Counted from the stretch's first letter, positions 22,295 to 35,479 are shown. The stretch is DNA of 64,000 bases from Rhododendron vialii (GCF_030253575.1 NC_080562.1:20993852-21057851), one strand, 5' to 3'. Numbers and translations are program-made. The notes: generated by a model not told the origin, from the letters alone.

Positions 22295-24607
22295 GGTGTA
22301 TGTATGGCACTAAGGTTTTCTTTGGCCGGCAAGAGGTAAGATCGTGATACGTATTTATTTATAATAAATAAAATAAAATAAAAATAAAAAGAAAGTAAAA
22401 AGGGGCATTTCGAAAAATGAAACAGGTACGCATTTTTCTCCAATTCTCTTCTAACACATCTTACTTAAATTTGTGGACCAAATTACATTCTATAAAGTTA
22501 TTTTTATTTTAGTTAGTTATTTTAAGAAATATTCACTGCATCAAACTCTTTATTATACCTCTATTTTAATTTTTTATTAAAATACTTTTTTGTTCAAATG
22601 TGTTTTTTTCTCTTTTCCTCAAATATGGTTTTTTTTTTCTGTAATGGATAAAATTATATTGATAAACGTCCAGCGCGTCACTTATATAATAGAATTCATT
22701 ACAAACATCTTGGTCAAATCCAAACTAATCATCTAACTAATGCAAAACATGGAAAATACAAGCATATCTTTCACCCCAACCCCAATTTACGCCGTATGTA
22801 CATTCTACAAAAATTCTTATCTATAATTAGCAGTCTCAAAAGGAATAAAGTGTTAACTAAAGAAAAAGGACAACAAGTACCCTGACAATTAGATGGACTC
22901 CAACCAAATATTAATCCACCAATGAACTCACAAAAGATTTACAATTAGAGTTACAAAGATGGATAAGTAACTTCTCAACGTTAGCTCTCAAAAGTGTGTC
23001 CACGTGCAAGCATTCAATCATGCAAGCTATTGCCCTGAGTTAGTACCTGAAAATGATGTAAGGTTTAAGCTATACTAGCCCAGTAGAAAATTCTACTCTA
23101 ACATTATATGCAAGAGAAATGCTAAGATGATCTCAAGGTAGGAACATGAACAAAGACCTCAGGATAATCAATAAACTTAGATCAATAAACTCGAACGACC
23201 ACTAAACGATCATAATGCAACTCAAACTAGAACCATTTTCCATCTATCATTAGTCCAAAATCCTTTCGTCCTATGTGTCATGAGCCGAAGCTTCTGCCAG
23301 GCCAGTTAAGGGATCCCAATACCCCCTACCAAGCACAATACCCATCGGTAGGTCCTGAATGTAACCAATATGAGCATTTGCTTCAGTCGGGCCAATTAAG
23401 GGATCCCGATACCCCCTGCCAGACACAATACCCATCGGTAGGTCCTGAATGTAACCAATATGAGCATTTGCTCTTGTCGGGGCAATTAAGGGATTTCAAT
23501 ACCTCCTGCCAGGCACCCACCAGTCGATGGGCCCGAATGTCCTCGTTGTGTCCAAAAGTGTTCAAGAATCACATATCCTCGCAGTGTGTCATTTCAATTC
23601 AACCACAGTTCATTTAGCCATCAACGTCAAATTCTACTGAACAAGGACAAGAAATGCAATGATACTCCATGAACTCAATGAATACGATTAATCATGTTAC
23701 GGGGTGATTTGCAAGTGTTTAGAACAAGTTAGAAATGATCGGAGGTCAAAACGATGAAGTTTGGAACAAAGCAGCAAAAATTGTCCATAAGCTCTTGGTA
23801 TCGATACTACTAAAATTGCCATATCGATACAGCAACCAAATCAGAAATTCTGAAGCTTCTGTTTTCTTATGGTATCGATACGACCGAAAGCCCATATCGA
23901 TACAACGAAGTTTCGAGCAGATTTTCAAGGATTCAACGACAATAACAATGACAACAACCATTGGCACGATTTCAAGGATAGAAAACACTTCTTTTACATA
24001 TATTGAGAGGTAGAATCCCTACCTCAAGTCTTGAGAACGAAACCCACGAGATACAAGCCCTAGCTTTCCGAAAACCTCGATTCGAACGGAATACTCCACA
24101 CTAAGCTCCAATCGATGAAGAACAAGTCCAAAACCTCAAGTAGAATACAGAATGAAGGGTGATTGGTATGGGTTATGAGTGACTTGGGTGGAAATTTGGA
24201 GAGAGAGCAAGAGAGAGAATGAGAGCCGAGAGGAGAGAGAGACGTGAGGGAGATGAGGCGAAAAATGATTCCCTACTCTCTCACCTTCCTATATATACTC
24301 ACAAATCCACAAATTCCACTTGCACCCTTTCACAACCAATTCTATCACTTTAGCTCCAAATCACATAATCACTATTATTTCACTTTCTTTCTCAAAAACC
24401 ATGCTTTTATAAAATATTAACATTTGATAAAATAAATACAGGTCTCTACATCATTGATCTGAAGAGATGAGAAAAAAGCAAAAACAAAAAACTATAGTGT
24501 AGAAGAAACAATTGAGAAATAGGACCATGGCCTCCCGTCCCGTCGTCATACAAGACTAGTGAATCCTGAGGGGGGAGAGAAGAAAAAGTATTTGTGACGG
24601 TTAGGCC
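22295..24607. other. Upstream region of the membrane-protein gene
   Basis: 22330-23270 is AT-rich with no supported gene. It probably includes the promoter of the minus-strand gene starting at 22294. From 23300 to 24010 the sequence is repeat-derived (see the 90-bp repeat). Confidence 0.5.
23299..23550. repeat. 90-bp tandem repeat, three units
   Basis: TTAAGGGAT recurs at 23306, 23396 and 23486. Units 1 and 2 are nearly identical (ACAATACCCATCGGTAGGTC and ATGAGCATTTGCT) and unit 3 is diverged. The period is a multiple of three, so a 114-residue plus-strand ORF stays open (QLRDPDTPCQTQYPSVGPEC unit), but no known domain fits and I do not call it a gene. Confidence 0.85.
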
Positions 24608-24919
24608 TGTAACACCCGTTTCAAGCATGCAAGTGCATCGCATATGACATTTAATTTTATGTTGCATAGGTCATGCTATTTGATACACGTGTTGTGTTAT
24701 CATTCGCATATCATTCATTAATTGTTTAGCGATACATGATTAAATTTGAGAGTTTAATTAAGTTAATTAAAAAGGGATTGGTCTTGGTAGGGAGAATGAA
24801 GGGTTAAGATGAGTTTTGACCTATTAGAACCCATACACCCAACCTCATGGGATAATTCTTCCCTAATAAACCTTCTACGTTATTTCTTGTTTCCTCCGTC
24901 CCACCGCTTCTGTATAACG

Positions 24920-24954
<35 letters not shown>

Positions 24955-26756
24955 GGAAGAAGAAGAAGAAGGGAAAAGAATTGGAGAAAACCAATCGAAG
25001 GTAAACCCTATAATATACCTAATTTATGTTTTGGGTTTTGATCAACATGTATATACCTGCATATTCATCTAGTTTAAGTCCTAATTAGGTTATAGAAGAT
25101 TGGATTTTACTGTACCAAATTCGTCCATCTTTGGGGCATGTCAATTAGAGCTTGAACATAATTGAATCTGTCCTGTTCTTAGCGAATTTTTCTCACAGAT
25201 TTTCTGACCTTGTAATTTTCTGGTATTTTTACTGGAGATGGATATACATGTCTAGTTTATTGGGTAAAATTTTCAGAATTTATTTCGAAGAGGGGAAGAA
25301 GTTAAAAATCGTGCACCGAACTGCTGCTGTGAAACTCGCAGTGCTGACTGCTCCGACACAAGTTGGGAAAACAGTCATATCTCCTAGCTCGAGACTCAAA
25401 ATCACATTCCGCTTGCTTTGCTAAAAACTAGACACGTAGAGCTTTCCAACGATGCAACCCGTGCGCTTTGGTTACGCTTGAGCAATAACAGATTTGCTGT
25501 TAAAGTTGACCTAAAATCTGTCTCTGCACCAGTTTTAGTATTTGTTAAGTTATAATCGCGAGGCCGTAGTAAGGTTACCCGAACTCCGTTTTTTATGAAT
25601 GACCTGTCGATTCGAAGAGGAAGAAGTTTACTTTTCAATGGTTAGAGTGTCATTCTTCAATTCACGATTATGTTTTGGATACGGTCAGAACAGTACATGT
25701 TGGTCATGGACTAAGCCTTATTCTTGGGAATTCTTGTATCAAATCTCATTGAATCATCTTTTGAGCATTGAAACACATCACCCATCATTTTTATTGCATT
25801 AGTCTCATTCAGAATCATACTAAGGATGGAGATTAAAAATAAAATCATATGCAAGACTTATTGATGCATTTTACTTGCATTTTAACATGAGTTGGAGTAT
25901 GAATTATACTAAGTGTAGTGTCATTCATATTCTAGGATCGGGGGGCGAGTCTCCACCTCAAGGTTGAGAAGGAGGCTTTTTGCTTTTGTCTTTTTGGATC
26001 TCTAAGGTGAGTGTGCTATTTCATTAAAGTGGCTAGCTAAAAATAAACTTATCCTTTTTCTGCAAATGTTGGGAATTTTTGACTGTTGTGGATATGGATC
26101 AAGTTGTTTGAAACATGATTTTATTTCAAGAGCATGCCATAGCTGTGTTGTTGGTTGGAATTGTTTTCTTCTTGATGTACACAAGAAGGGTATAAATGTT
26201 TGTTTGCTGTACACAAACAGGGTATAAATTGTTGGAAGTACCCTGTTCACAGGGTCACGGTACCGTCATAACTCCTGGTTGCGAGGGAAGCAACCCTATG
26301 GTTTCTTGAAATATTGTTGTTTACCTAATTGCTTGAGAAAAATAGTATGTTTCTTGCTAAATATGATTAGAAGCAGTACTCGATCCATGTTTGCTCGTGT
26401 AAACTGTTTTATGCTTTCCGCTTGAATGAAGTTGTAACACTCACAATCCTTTCAGGTAACTGTAGTAGAGTTTCGGTCTACTACTGGTCTGATAGGCTGT
26501 AGGAGTTGGGATGCAGGTCGTCTTGGTGTCCTTTTGGCATAGTACATTTTGTGATGTCAATTTTTTGGAGAGTTGTCGTATCATATGTGGATGCAACTCA
26601 TCTTGTATAGTTCTCTTTGCAAATCTTATTTTGGAAGCCATATGTAATCTATTTAGTCTACTTTGTCTTGCGTTTATGGAATGAATCTTATTAAGGTTGT
26701 TGCTCAGCTTTCTTTTAAGACAGTTTATGCTAATCATTCGAGAGCGGGTCGTTACA
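24608..26756. mobile_element. Solo LTR (2149 bp)
   Basis: It starts TGTAACACCCG and ends GGGTCGTTACA, classic ends for long LTRs of plant Ty3 elements, and is flanked by a perfect 5-bp duplication AGGCC (24603-24607 and 26757-26761). No internal gag-pol is present, so it is the product of LTR-LTR recombination. It contains a (GA)n tract near 24921-24952. The family cannot be fixed without a library search. Confidence 0.82.
24921..24971. repeat. (GA)n / (GAA)n purine tract
   Basis: GA steps followed by GAAGAAGAAG lie inside the solo LTR. Confidence 0.9.
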
Positions 26757-27025
26757 AGGCCACACTTACTTTCTATCTAATCCGGGGGGACCAAGCTCTT
26801 GATAGGCGTAGTAAAACTTTGATCTCAACCTATATATTCAAAATCCGAATGAAGACGACCCATTGAGTACTGTCTTTAGTTCTAAGGTTTGTGTAGTTTG
26901 ATCATCGATCAATGAGCCTGGGAAGACGACAGTGAAGATGAACGTGGAGAACGAGGAATGTACGCCAGAAGGTTGAGTGTTGCTCTCACAGTTGATGAAA
27001 ATGAAAGAAAGAAAGCTGAAATATT

Positions 27026-27143
27026 TGTAGTTGTCTCGTATGACTTAAGGTGCGAGGTGAAAATGTAAATTAATATAGGTAATTCGTAGTTGTCTTGTAT
27101 GACTCAAGGTGCGAGGTGAAAATATAAATTAATATTGGAATAT
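27026..27143. repeat. Two-copy tandem repeat of about 59 bp
   Basis: GTAGTTGTCTCGTATGACTT followed by AAGGTGCGAGGTGAAAAT and TAAATTAATAT occurs twice in direct succession, just before the Helitron. No gene is seen. Confidence 0.7.
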
Positions 27144-28992
27144 CGTGGCTCCAATAGTGCTCATCGTGGCAAAAGTGCCCTAATTAAGATAAAATCTATA
27201 TAATAAATCAGGACTGGTTTTGAATCCAAAAGACAACCAATGCTCCAGATTTGTCTCCTGCATAATTATCCACCCTTCATTTTACAAAATGGCATGCCCG
27301 TAAATACCAAATCCATCCAAGGGTTATCATCATGGCATTTTGGTAATTTCTTTTTCCGCCTCTCCTCCCTTCCTCCACATCTATAGCCTCTCTCTTCCTC
27401 CTCTTTCTCGCTCTTCCCTTCGAAGGAAACCCATGGTGAAAGCATTTAAAAAAAGTTTCCAAATCCTTCTACACATTCATTGATCCCTAATTTTTTTCTG
27501 TGCAATTAAAGATTGATTACCTTTTTTTCGAAAGATTGAAGGACCAGAAAGACAACCGACTCATACCAGATGTGCACGTGCGGCTCCTCACTCCCCATCA
27601 CTACTAACCGCAGGTCGGACCATCGTATGCCGTTGCAACCACCGACCACTATCCTTTCGTCCCCAGAAAAAAATGACGCAGACCCTCTCTCCCTTGCGAT
27701 CCCCTTTTTCCCAGTGCAACCAATTCAAAAACTCGTTGCTTACTCCCAAGGTTTATATTTGATTTTGTGGGATGGATTTTAACGATTTGCCTTACAGTAG
27801 TTTTACATGTTTTACTTTCTACTTGTGAAAGAAAGCATTATCGATTGTACTGCCTTTTCCCTGTATTTAAGGTGTTTGAAAAAATGTCTTCCACATGCCA
27901 ATGGTGCTTCGTCCTTCTATGCTTTTTGTTACTACATGATCATGGGTTAGTAGTCTACCAAAGTTGAGTGCCAAGTTAAGACTAATATAATTAAATAAAA
28001 TTATATAATTTGAAAGTTCCCAAAAGTAACACAATAGAACCTATTTCATTTCAGATTTGTGCTAACTTTTAGGGGATTTTGAGCTCGAAGAAATTTTAAG
28101 CATGCATTTTGTTTTTGATTATTGCATCTTTCTGCGTTTAATAAGTTTTTCCTTTTTGTGTTGGAGTTCGTAAGCCGTGGGGGTGTTTAAAAAGATGCCT
28201 ATTAATTTTTTGTTAAAATGCATACTTGAAAATGAGCACATACGTTTAGGAGTAAGTGATTTTTTAAGAGGCAAACTGTTTTGATATGTCACTTTCTACT
28301 AGCAATTTAAGTTTAAGTCTAGATTTTATTGAGGTGCCTAACCATCTAAAATTTAAACACTGTTAGTGTCCAACCATCAAATTTCATCCATTGCTTGATC
28401 CTCTTCTTTACACTTCGAATTATTGGGGAAATTTATGATGAGGATGTTTGGACGCAATGAAAGGTGTGTAATCTGCCAAAAATGCTTCAATGAGTATATT
28501 GCTTGGCTTTTGGTTTGAGTCTTTCATTACAGTGATGCATAAAAAAACCTTAATTGGATGCATTAGTTTCTATCCCAATATCATTAAAAAGTATAATCGG
28601 CCAAAAAATTCCTAATTAGAAGCAATATTAGTGCCTTTATATGATCCATTTGGTCACTCTCCCTGTATTTTTCATTCTAGAAAATCAGTTTACTATTAAT
28701 CAATCTTAGAATACAAGGTAGATACCGAACTGAATTTAATAAAAGGTTAGTCTAAGCATCCAAGTCATTGACTTTATAGTATTTTCTCTGTAACCTTTCT
28801 TATATTACCTTTTTGCAATTTTCGAAGCAAAAGAATTGATGTTCTACTTCTGCAATGCATTATTTGCTGGGTTCCTATTACCTAAAGGCCGAATCTCTCC
28901 AATGTTATGTCCAGATGGTAGGGGTAAGTAGTTTATGGGCAATTTGGAGACAATAGAACTATGTGTTTTAGTTATTGAATAGAGCTATTTTT

Positions 28993-29080
28993 TTTTCCTT
29001 TCCAGAAGATTGTAGGCATCAAACTTCCACTCGAGCTTCCTTTCCAGAAGATTGTAGGCATCAAACTTCCACTCGAGCTG
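28993..29080. repeat. Two-copy 43-bp tandem repeat in Helitron 1
   Basis: TTCCTTTCCAGAAGATTGTA followed by GGCATCAAACTTCCACTCGA occurs twice in succession. Confidence 0.85.
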
Positions 29081-30260
29081 AGGGCCAAAATTTGATCTGA
29101 GGGGATACAAACCCAGGTAAAGGAAAAAAAAAGTTTCAGCTTGAAGTCTATTCTTTTTGTAATCATATCATTGTTTTTAATGTTTTCCTTTTGTTTGGTT
29201 TAAGTTTCATGCAATTTATTTTCTCCTTTTTGTGTTAACTACTATGGGTGGTGCTTCTGCATGCTGGGATTTTCAGAGAGGATCCCTGGAAGTGGAACTA
29301 TCCCCATGTCAAAGCATTTATAAAATGCAATTGGTAACCGCTAGGACGCATTTGAAAAAATTGCTACTCATAAACTCATTTGCTCCCCTCGCATATCACC
29401 ATGAGCATTTTATAGTCTGATATAGTGAAACTGAGATAGACGAGTCATTTTTTTTCCAATTACGTCTGGTTATTATATAGGTTAGGGGTTGGACTACATA
29501 TAGTCACCCTCTAATATTGCCATCTTCAGACAAACGAAATACGAAATTATGCCTGTTGATGGTAAGATTAATTGCATTCTCTCCCTTTTTTTTCATTTGA
29601 AGAGTTACGACTTATTCGTAATGAATTGTTATAGAATTATAGTGATACTGATTAGTTTTTTCTCTTTTGCCTTTCCTTGATGCTATGATAGGAAGAGAGT
29701 TTGAAATTGGTGGTGATTCTCTCTCCCTCTCTCACTCTCTCAGGTAACTCTACCTTTTTTTATAAGTTATACTTTACGTAGTTTTATAAGTTTCTTGGTT
29801 TCAACAAATTCTGTTGGCGGGTCAAGAAAAAATGGCTAAGGATGTGGAGTAGAGTTCTGTTTCTGCCTAACCATTTGTAATCCATGTATTTATTTCATGG
29901 TGCTTACTGATGTCATCCAGTAGATGATTTTGGCATGTGTATCAAGTGTAACAAAGTACGAAAAAGTATTCCCTCCTTCAGATCAAAATGTTATCAGTCA
30001 TCGGGAGATGATTTTGAGTTGCCTGAACCTTTCCAAGCTTTTATGATGCCTTTTGTGTTAGTAGTTTAGTACTATTAGAATAAATGAAGCATAGAGGGAT
30101 TAGTGGCATTCGAATTCTATTAATGTGCTTGGGCTACTCCTTTAGTTCTAACTTTCATTTGTTGGTAATACCCTAAAAAGGGTGTGTGTGTGTGTGGCTG
30201 CAACTGTTATTTTACCCAGCTCAACTCAAAACTAAAAAGGGATTGAATCAGCTTAACTAA

Positions 30261-30654
30261 GAGCGTCTCCAACCAATCCTCTAATCCTTCATTTCTTCCT
30301 CTATTTCTCTATTTCGGAGGAAATCCTCATTCCAACCCATCCTCTATTTCCTCCTCTATTTTGGAGGATAAAATTTGATACTCCATATATAGAGTACAAG
30401 AAAAAGAAATAGAGGATCCTTCAAAACCCCTTTTTGAATATAAAATGAAAAAAGTATTAGATTTGCATTGAGAGTGAATAATGATTGGAGGAAAAGTGAG
30501 GAAGTTTTTGAAATAGAGATGAATATAGAGACATAGAGGTTTGTGCTTGGAGTTTGTATGAAAAGTAAACTTCTCTATATTCACTTTTTGATTGAAAAAT
30601 ATCAATTCAATCCTCTCAAATGGAGCAATAGATAATGTTGGGTTGGAGATACTC
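30261..30654. mobile_element. Tourist/PIF-Harbinger-like MITE (394 bp)
   Basis: The ends GAGCGTCTCCAACC and, inverted, GAGTATCTCCAACC are flanked by TAA on both sides (30258-30260 and 30655-30657), the 3-bp target of PIF/Harbinger elements. It is nested inside Helitron 1. Confidence 0.75.
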
Positions 30655-30972
30655 TAAGGGTTGCACTTTACTTAATTTATTTTCCAATAGAACTGTGAAA
30701 TTTGAGAGGCCCAATAGTTGTTGCTACGGGGGTAATTAGTTTGTGTTGTGGTCTGGCATAAATACCTTTCATTAATTTAGAAAGATGCTGAATGAATGTG
30801 AGTGTTATCATTTTTATGAATCCCCTTCAGATTGAAGGACAACATTTTAAGTCTTTACCAAATTAGAATAGGGCTAACGTTAATATGGTTCCCTTCTGAT
30901 TTCAGATTCGGAAGTTCATACCTGGCTACCTGCTATGTGAAGAGCGTTTTGAAACTTAACCTGGGTACTCTA

Positions 30973-30974
<2 letters not shown>

Positions 30975-31040
<66 letters not shown>
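30975..31040. repeat. (CT)n microsatellite
   Basis: More than thirty CT steps, inside Helitron 1. Confidence 0.95.
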
Positions 31041-31045
<5 letters not shown>

Positions 31046-33482
31046 TTCTTTTCCTGATGTTAAAAAAAACATTCCTAACCATTAAAGATGCCTTTGTGTT
31101 TAGTTGTGGAATAAGTTATTGACTATTGTGTTTTTTTTGTTGTTATTGTCGATAAAATGGCTCTTTGTTGTCCGATTGGACTCCATAACTTGATCTCCAT
31201 CGATAGATTTGCTTTTGCGTTTATTTCGTCACCAACAGATGTGTTTGTAGTGTGATCTATTTCAAAATGTGCTCCCTTTCCTACTTGGATTCTACGTGTT
31301 CGACACACTGTGCGATAGACATACTCATGACTTACACACTACCCATCCTAACTTTAGCAACCAATGATGGAATAAGGATCCACGGCCGCAGGTCTCATGT
31401 TTTGTATAGCTTGCAGGAAGTGACATTGTTATTTCGATAATTGATGAGAGAAGTTGCTGGCAGAATTGCTTCTAAGGTAGAATCCCAGTGTCCTAGAGTA
31501 TCCAGCAAATTTAGTGCTATATTAGCTTTCCAAGTGCTGCTCAACAAATAATTGATAGCACACAAGAAATAATTTCAAATCGGCATGGAAGAGAATAAGA
31601 GTTCATTGGTCTCTATGCTGATTGGGAAAGGGCTTCGGCTTATAAGGAAGTGGCAGTGAGTCGAGATTAAGTCAACCCAATTAACACAAAAGAGGACTTG
31701 CTAGCAATACTCCAGCTTGAACTGATAATGAATGAATAAGTCATTGCAGGAAGGCATGTTTAGTTTTACATCTATACTACCAGTTATTCAACTACCCTCG
31801 TCTTGATTTCTTATTTGTTTGATTACTGATTTGGTTCCTTTTTTCTATTGGTGTTCGTAATTGGTCATGGGCAAAAGTAGGTGCATTGTCAGGTCTCATT
31901 ATATTTGCTTTTCCCCCTCCTCTTCTCAGGTTTCATTCGGTGACCGTGTGGAGCCCTAATTGTGTGTGGGTTACTTGACCTATTTGGAGCCCAATCTGTT
32001 AACAATTTCTGTTCAAGTGTCCTATCAATATATTTCTCTTCAGATAAAATGAAGTGAATTCATTCCTTTGAATGTAGAGCTTATATAAAAAGAGATCATG
32101 TAGCAGACTTAGTAGAGTGAGCAGCTGGCATGCTTAACCACTAACCAGCAATCTGTTAGGCGCTGGTGATCATGTAGCAGATTTTATCATGTTTTATTTG
32201 TTTGAGTGTGTGTATGCAAAAGTTAGGGATTGAAAAATTGATTATTTATTTGCTTATTCAAGTTAACCATGTCAATGGATATGATGGGTTATTGTTTTTC
32301 GCATAGTTGAATTTGTTAGACAGGGGGTTGATATATTAGTTGCACGCAAGTTCAATATTTATTTGTGTGTGCTGATTGTTCGAGCCATATATTGCACGCG
32401 AGTTCAATATTTGTTTGTGTGAGCTGATTGTTCGAGCTATGCCTTTAGGCACGGGCATGCGCTAGTGCTAGATAAGCAAGGGTTCTTGTAAATGATTTGT
32501 TACCTTTTTTATAATCTCTATTATTTATAACCAAAAAATTTGTGTGACGAGTTCTTTTTCTTCTTTTTTAACGGCAAAAAAGAAAATTATTTATCACATC
32601 GATAAATTTTTCATAACGAGTTCAATGTTGTTTAACTTCTTAGGTGCTTTTAAGTTTTGTTCTATCTTTGATGGAGTGTTTGTTCTTTAGAATTTGATTT
32701 TTATTGGGATTTGATTTTCATACTCCATTTTTTTATATAAAAAATTGGTCTAGGGTCCACTATAGCATGTTTCTAACCCACTAGGTCCACTATAGCATGT
32801 TTCTAACCCACTAGGTCCACCGATCAAGTTTCTAACCCACTAAGTCCACTAATATGTATTTAGTAAGGCATAAAGTCCACTACATTTGAAAAGAGAAATA
32901 ATGCTTGACAGAATTACCCTTCCATTCAAAATCTCATCAATTTAGCCCATTATCCCCCATTATCCCTTCTACTTTTGAAATCACGCCAATCACGGCAGTG
33001 ACGTTGGAATTTTGCCACAGAGAGAAAGAGGGAGTTTTGCGACAAAGAGAAAGAGGGAAGATCACATATAACATTATATACTCGTTCAACAGTTCACATT
33101 TAACGTTAGATACTTACATTTTACGTTATATACTCATTCATCAGCTCACATTTAACGTTATATACTTATATTTTACGTTATATACTCATTCATCAGCTCA
33201 CATTTAACGTTATAAACTCATTCACACATGACAGAAGATCACATATAACGATATTAAAGATGCAAACCTAAAATGATTTTGGTTGTTTAGGTTTAACCTT
33301 ATATAATGTCATATGTTCATTTTTTCAAGGGATACACATGACAGAAACATACATTTAACGTTGGATACTCATTCATCAGAAAAAATAAAATTTTGACTAG
33401 GCCTCATATAACAATATTAAATGTGAAATCGACATTTGATTAGTGGTTCGGTTGAATATATAACGTTATCAAAAGTGAGTCA

Positions 33483-34020
33483 GTGAAGCCGCTGCGCGGA
33501 CCAGTTCAATAAAGTAAAATATATAATGTTATATGTGAGTTTTTGTGCAGTGAAACTCTTAAAAAAAAAAGAACATATACCATTAGTTGGGGTATTATTC
33601 AGAACATGAATAACAAATCAATTTCATTAATTTATAAGGCTTACATAGTTATAAATTTGATCGACAAATCTACAAAATGAATTCAAAGTCTTTTGAATAG
33701 CAATATAAAAACAAGATAAATAAATTACACCAAAAGACTTTAAATAAATTAAAATTCTAAATCTAATGGCATTGGCTGTCTTTTCAGGCTCAACGATCTT
33801 GATGTGGCTTTTCAATTTCATCATGTATCTTTGGTAGAAGGATTTGATATGGAGGGCTCTTCTGAGATTGGAGTTCATCATTAACTCCATCAGCATAGTG
33901 TCATTATGGTTATCTGTTAAGAACTGAACTCTGTTATAGACATATATGGTTATCAGAAACACACATATAACGTTATATGATTTACTTTATTGAATTGGTC
34001 CGCGCAGCGGCATCAATGAC
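33483..34020. repeat. Foldback unit with CCGCTGCGCGG arms
   Basis: The arm at 33483-33545 (CCGCTGCGCGGACCAGTTCA then ATAAAGTAAA) is repeated in inverse at 33955-34020. A third, direct copy of the GGTCCGCGTAGCGGC motif lies at 34495-34509. The 111-residue reverse ORF in the loop has no recognisable domain. Confidence 0.65.
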
Positions 34021-35225
34021 TTGCTTCTAATAACCATAGACAGATTCAGACATATAACATTATATGTTCAGAAAAACTGGCATATGACAATATATACTCA
34101 CAGAGATTGACACATAAACAATCCACATATAATCACACAACAGTGTATCAACATTTAACCTTATATGTCTGAATCTGTCCCAAATAACTAATTGACGACA
34201 TAAGGAATCGAAACAGATTAACAAATAAAAAGTCCACATATAACCACACAACAGTGTATTGCCATATAACCTTATATTTACACATATTTCCATGAAACCC
34301 AGTGAATACTGACCAAACAATAACGTTAGATACACAAATAACCATTATTTGGGTTAATGATATATGTTCCGTATATGTGTCTCATATATGGAGATCATAC
34401 CATATCTTTTTATAATATGGTTATATGTACAAATAAAAATAACATATATTTATACACAAAAATTAATAAATTATCAAATTTATGTTATTGAATAGGTCCG
34501 CGTAGCGGCTTATAAACCTGAATATATAACCATATATACTCACAGAGCAAAATGACAACCGAACAAAATGATATAATACCATACATCTTCACAGAACAAA
34601 ATAATATTTATAAACAACCAACAGTAGAATATATAACGTCATATAATGTTACGCAATAACATATAACATTACAATGTTATAACCTAGTGTTATATTGCAG
34701 TCGGTATGTAATTAGGGTTATATATTAAAGACTCAGATGTAAACAGATAGCATCATATGTTCTTCCACTGTAATGAAAATGATTTCAGAAACTCATAATA
34801 TAACATTATATGATCCCATAAGTTCATTCAAAACCCTAACCAAACCAGATCTGAACAAATAGTAACAAATAACCTTATATGTTCAACCCTAAATTAAACT
34901 TGACTTACCTGTTTGTGTTGAAACAACGGTAGTGGTGGGAATGAAGCCGACGATGGAAAAGGACGGCGATCTCGTAGAGATTTGTGCAGATCTCGTTTGG
35001 TGACGTGCTAGCGACCTATACTTTTGTCGAACACGAAGGTGACGCGGAGGTGAGATGAGATGAGATGGCGACGACGATGCTGGGACGGGATGCGACGGCG
35101 ACAGGAGGTGGGTGGCGATGGCAACGGGAACGGGAGGCTGGGATGGGATGTTACGGCGACTGGAGGTGGGCTGCAACGGTGGCGACGACAGGAGGTTGAG
35201 CCGAGATGATTGTCCCGGCGGCTCC

Positions 35226-35226
<1 letters not shown>

Positions 35227-35276
<50 letters not shown>

Positions 35277-35302
35277 CTCCCCCCCTCCCCCCCCCCCCCC
35301 CC
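35227..35302. repeat. (CT)n followed by poly-C
   Basis: About twenty-two CT steps and then a C-rich homopolymer-like run near the right end of the MULE-like element. Confidence 0.9.
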
Positions 35303-35479
35303 GAAGGAAATGAAAAAGAAACTGCTATAGTGGGATATATATAGTGATTAGGGCTACAGGGTTATATTAGTATTTTTGTAGGCTAGTGGACTTAGTGGGT
35401 TATGAAGTTTAGAAGTGGACTTAGTGGATTATGAAACTGCTATAGTGGACTTATGAAAAATTCGCCCTTTTTTATATCC

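Larger units (their letters stand above)
27195..32465 (+). mobile_element. Helitron 1 (non-autonomous, 5271 bp)
   Basis: The 5' end TCTATATAATAAA... is shared with the two Helitrons at 47604 and 50669, including TTGAATCCAAAAGACAACCA. The 3' end has the stem GCCTTTAGGC followed by ACGGGCATGCG and the terminal CTAG. It sits between A (27194) and T (32466), the Helitron insertion rule. No Rep/helicase is visible. Exon-like pieces with splice-type borders (about 29277-29418 and 30905-30960) may be captured gene fragments but cannot be named. The 3' subterminal segment around 32341-32440 is duplicated. Confidence 0.8.
32739..35467. mobile_element. MULE-like element with long TIRs
   Basis: The left arm (AGGGTCCACTATAGCATG, then repeated ACCCACTAGGTCCAC units) is matched in inverse by the right arm (TCCACTATAGCA, AATCCACTAAGTCCAC) over about 100 bp. 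A 10-bp flank TTTTTTATAT (32729-32738 and 35468-35477) fits the 9-11-bp duplications of Mutator-like elements, although it is low-complexity. No transposase is recognised. Inside are many copies of a palindrome near CATATAACGTTATATG, a smaller foldback, and a G/C-rich end (34920-35220) that may be captured host sequence. Confidence 0.6.
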
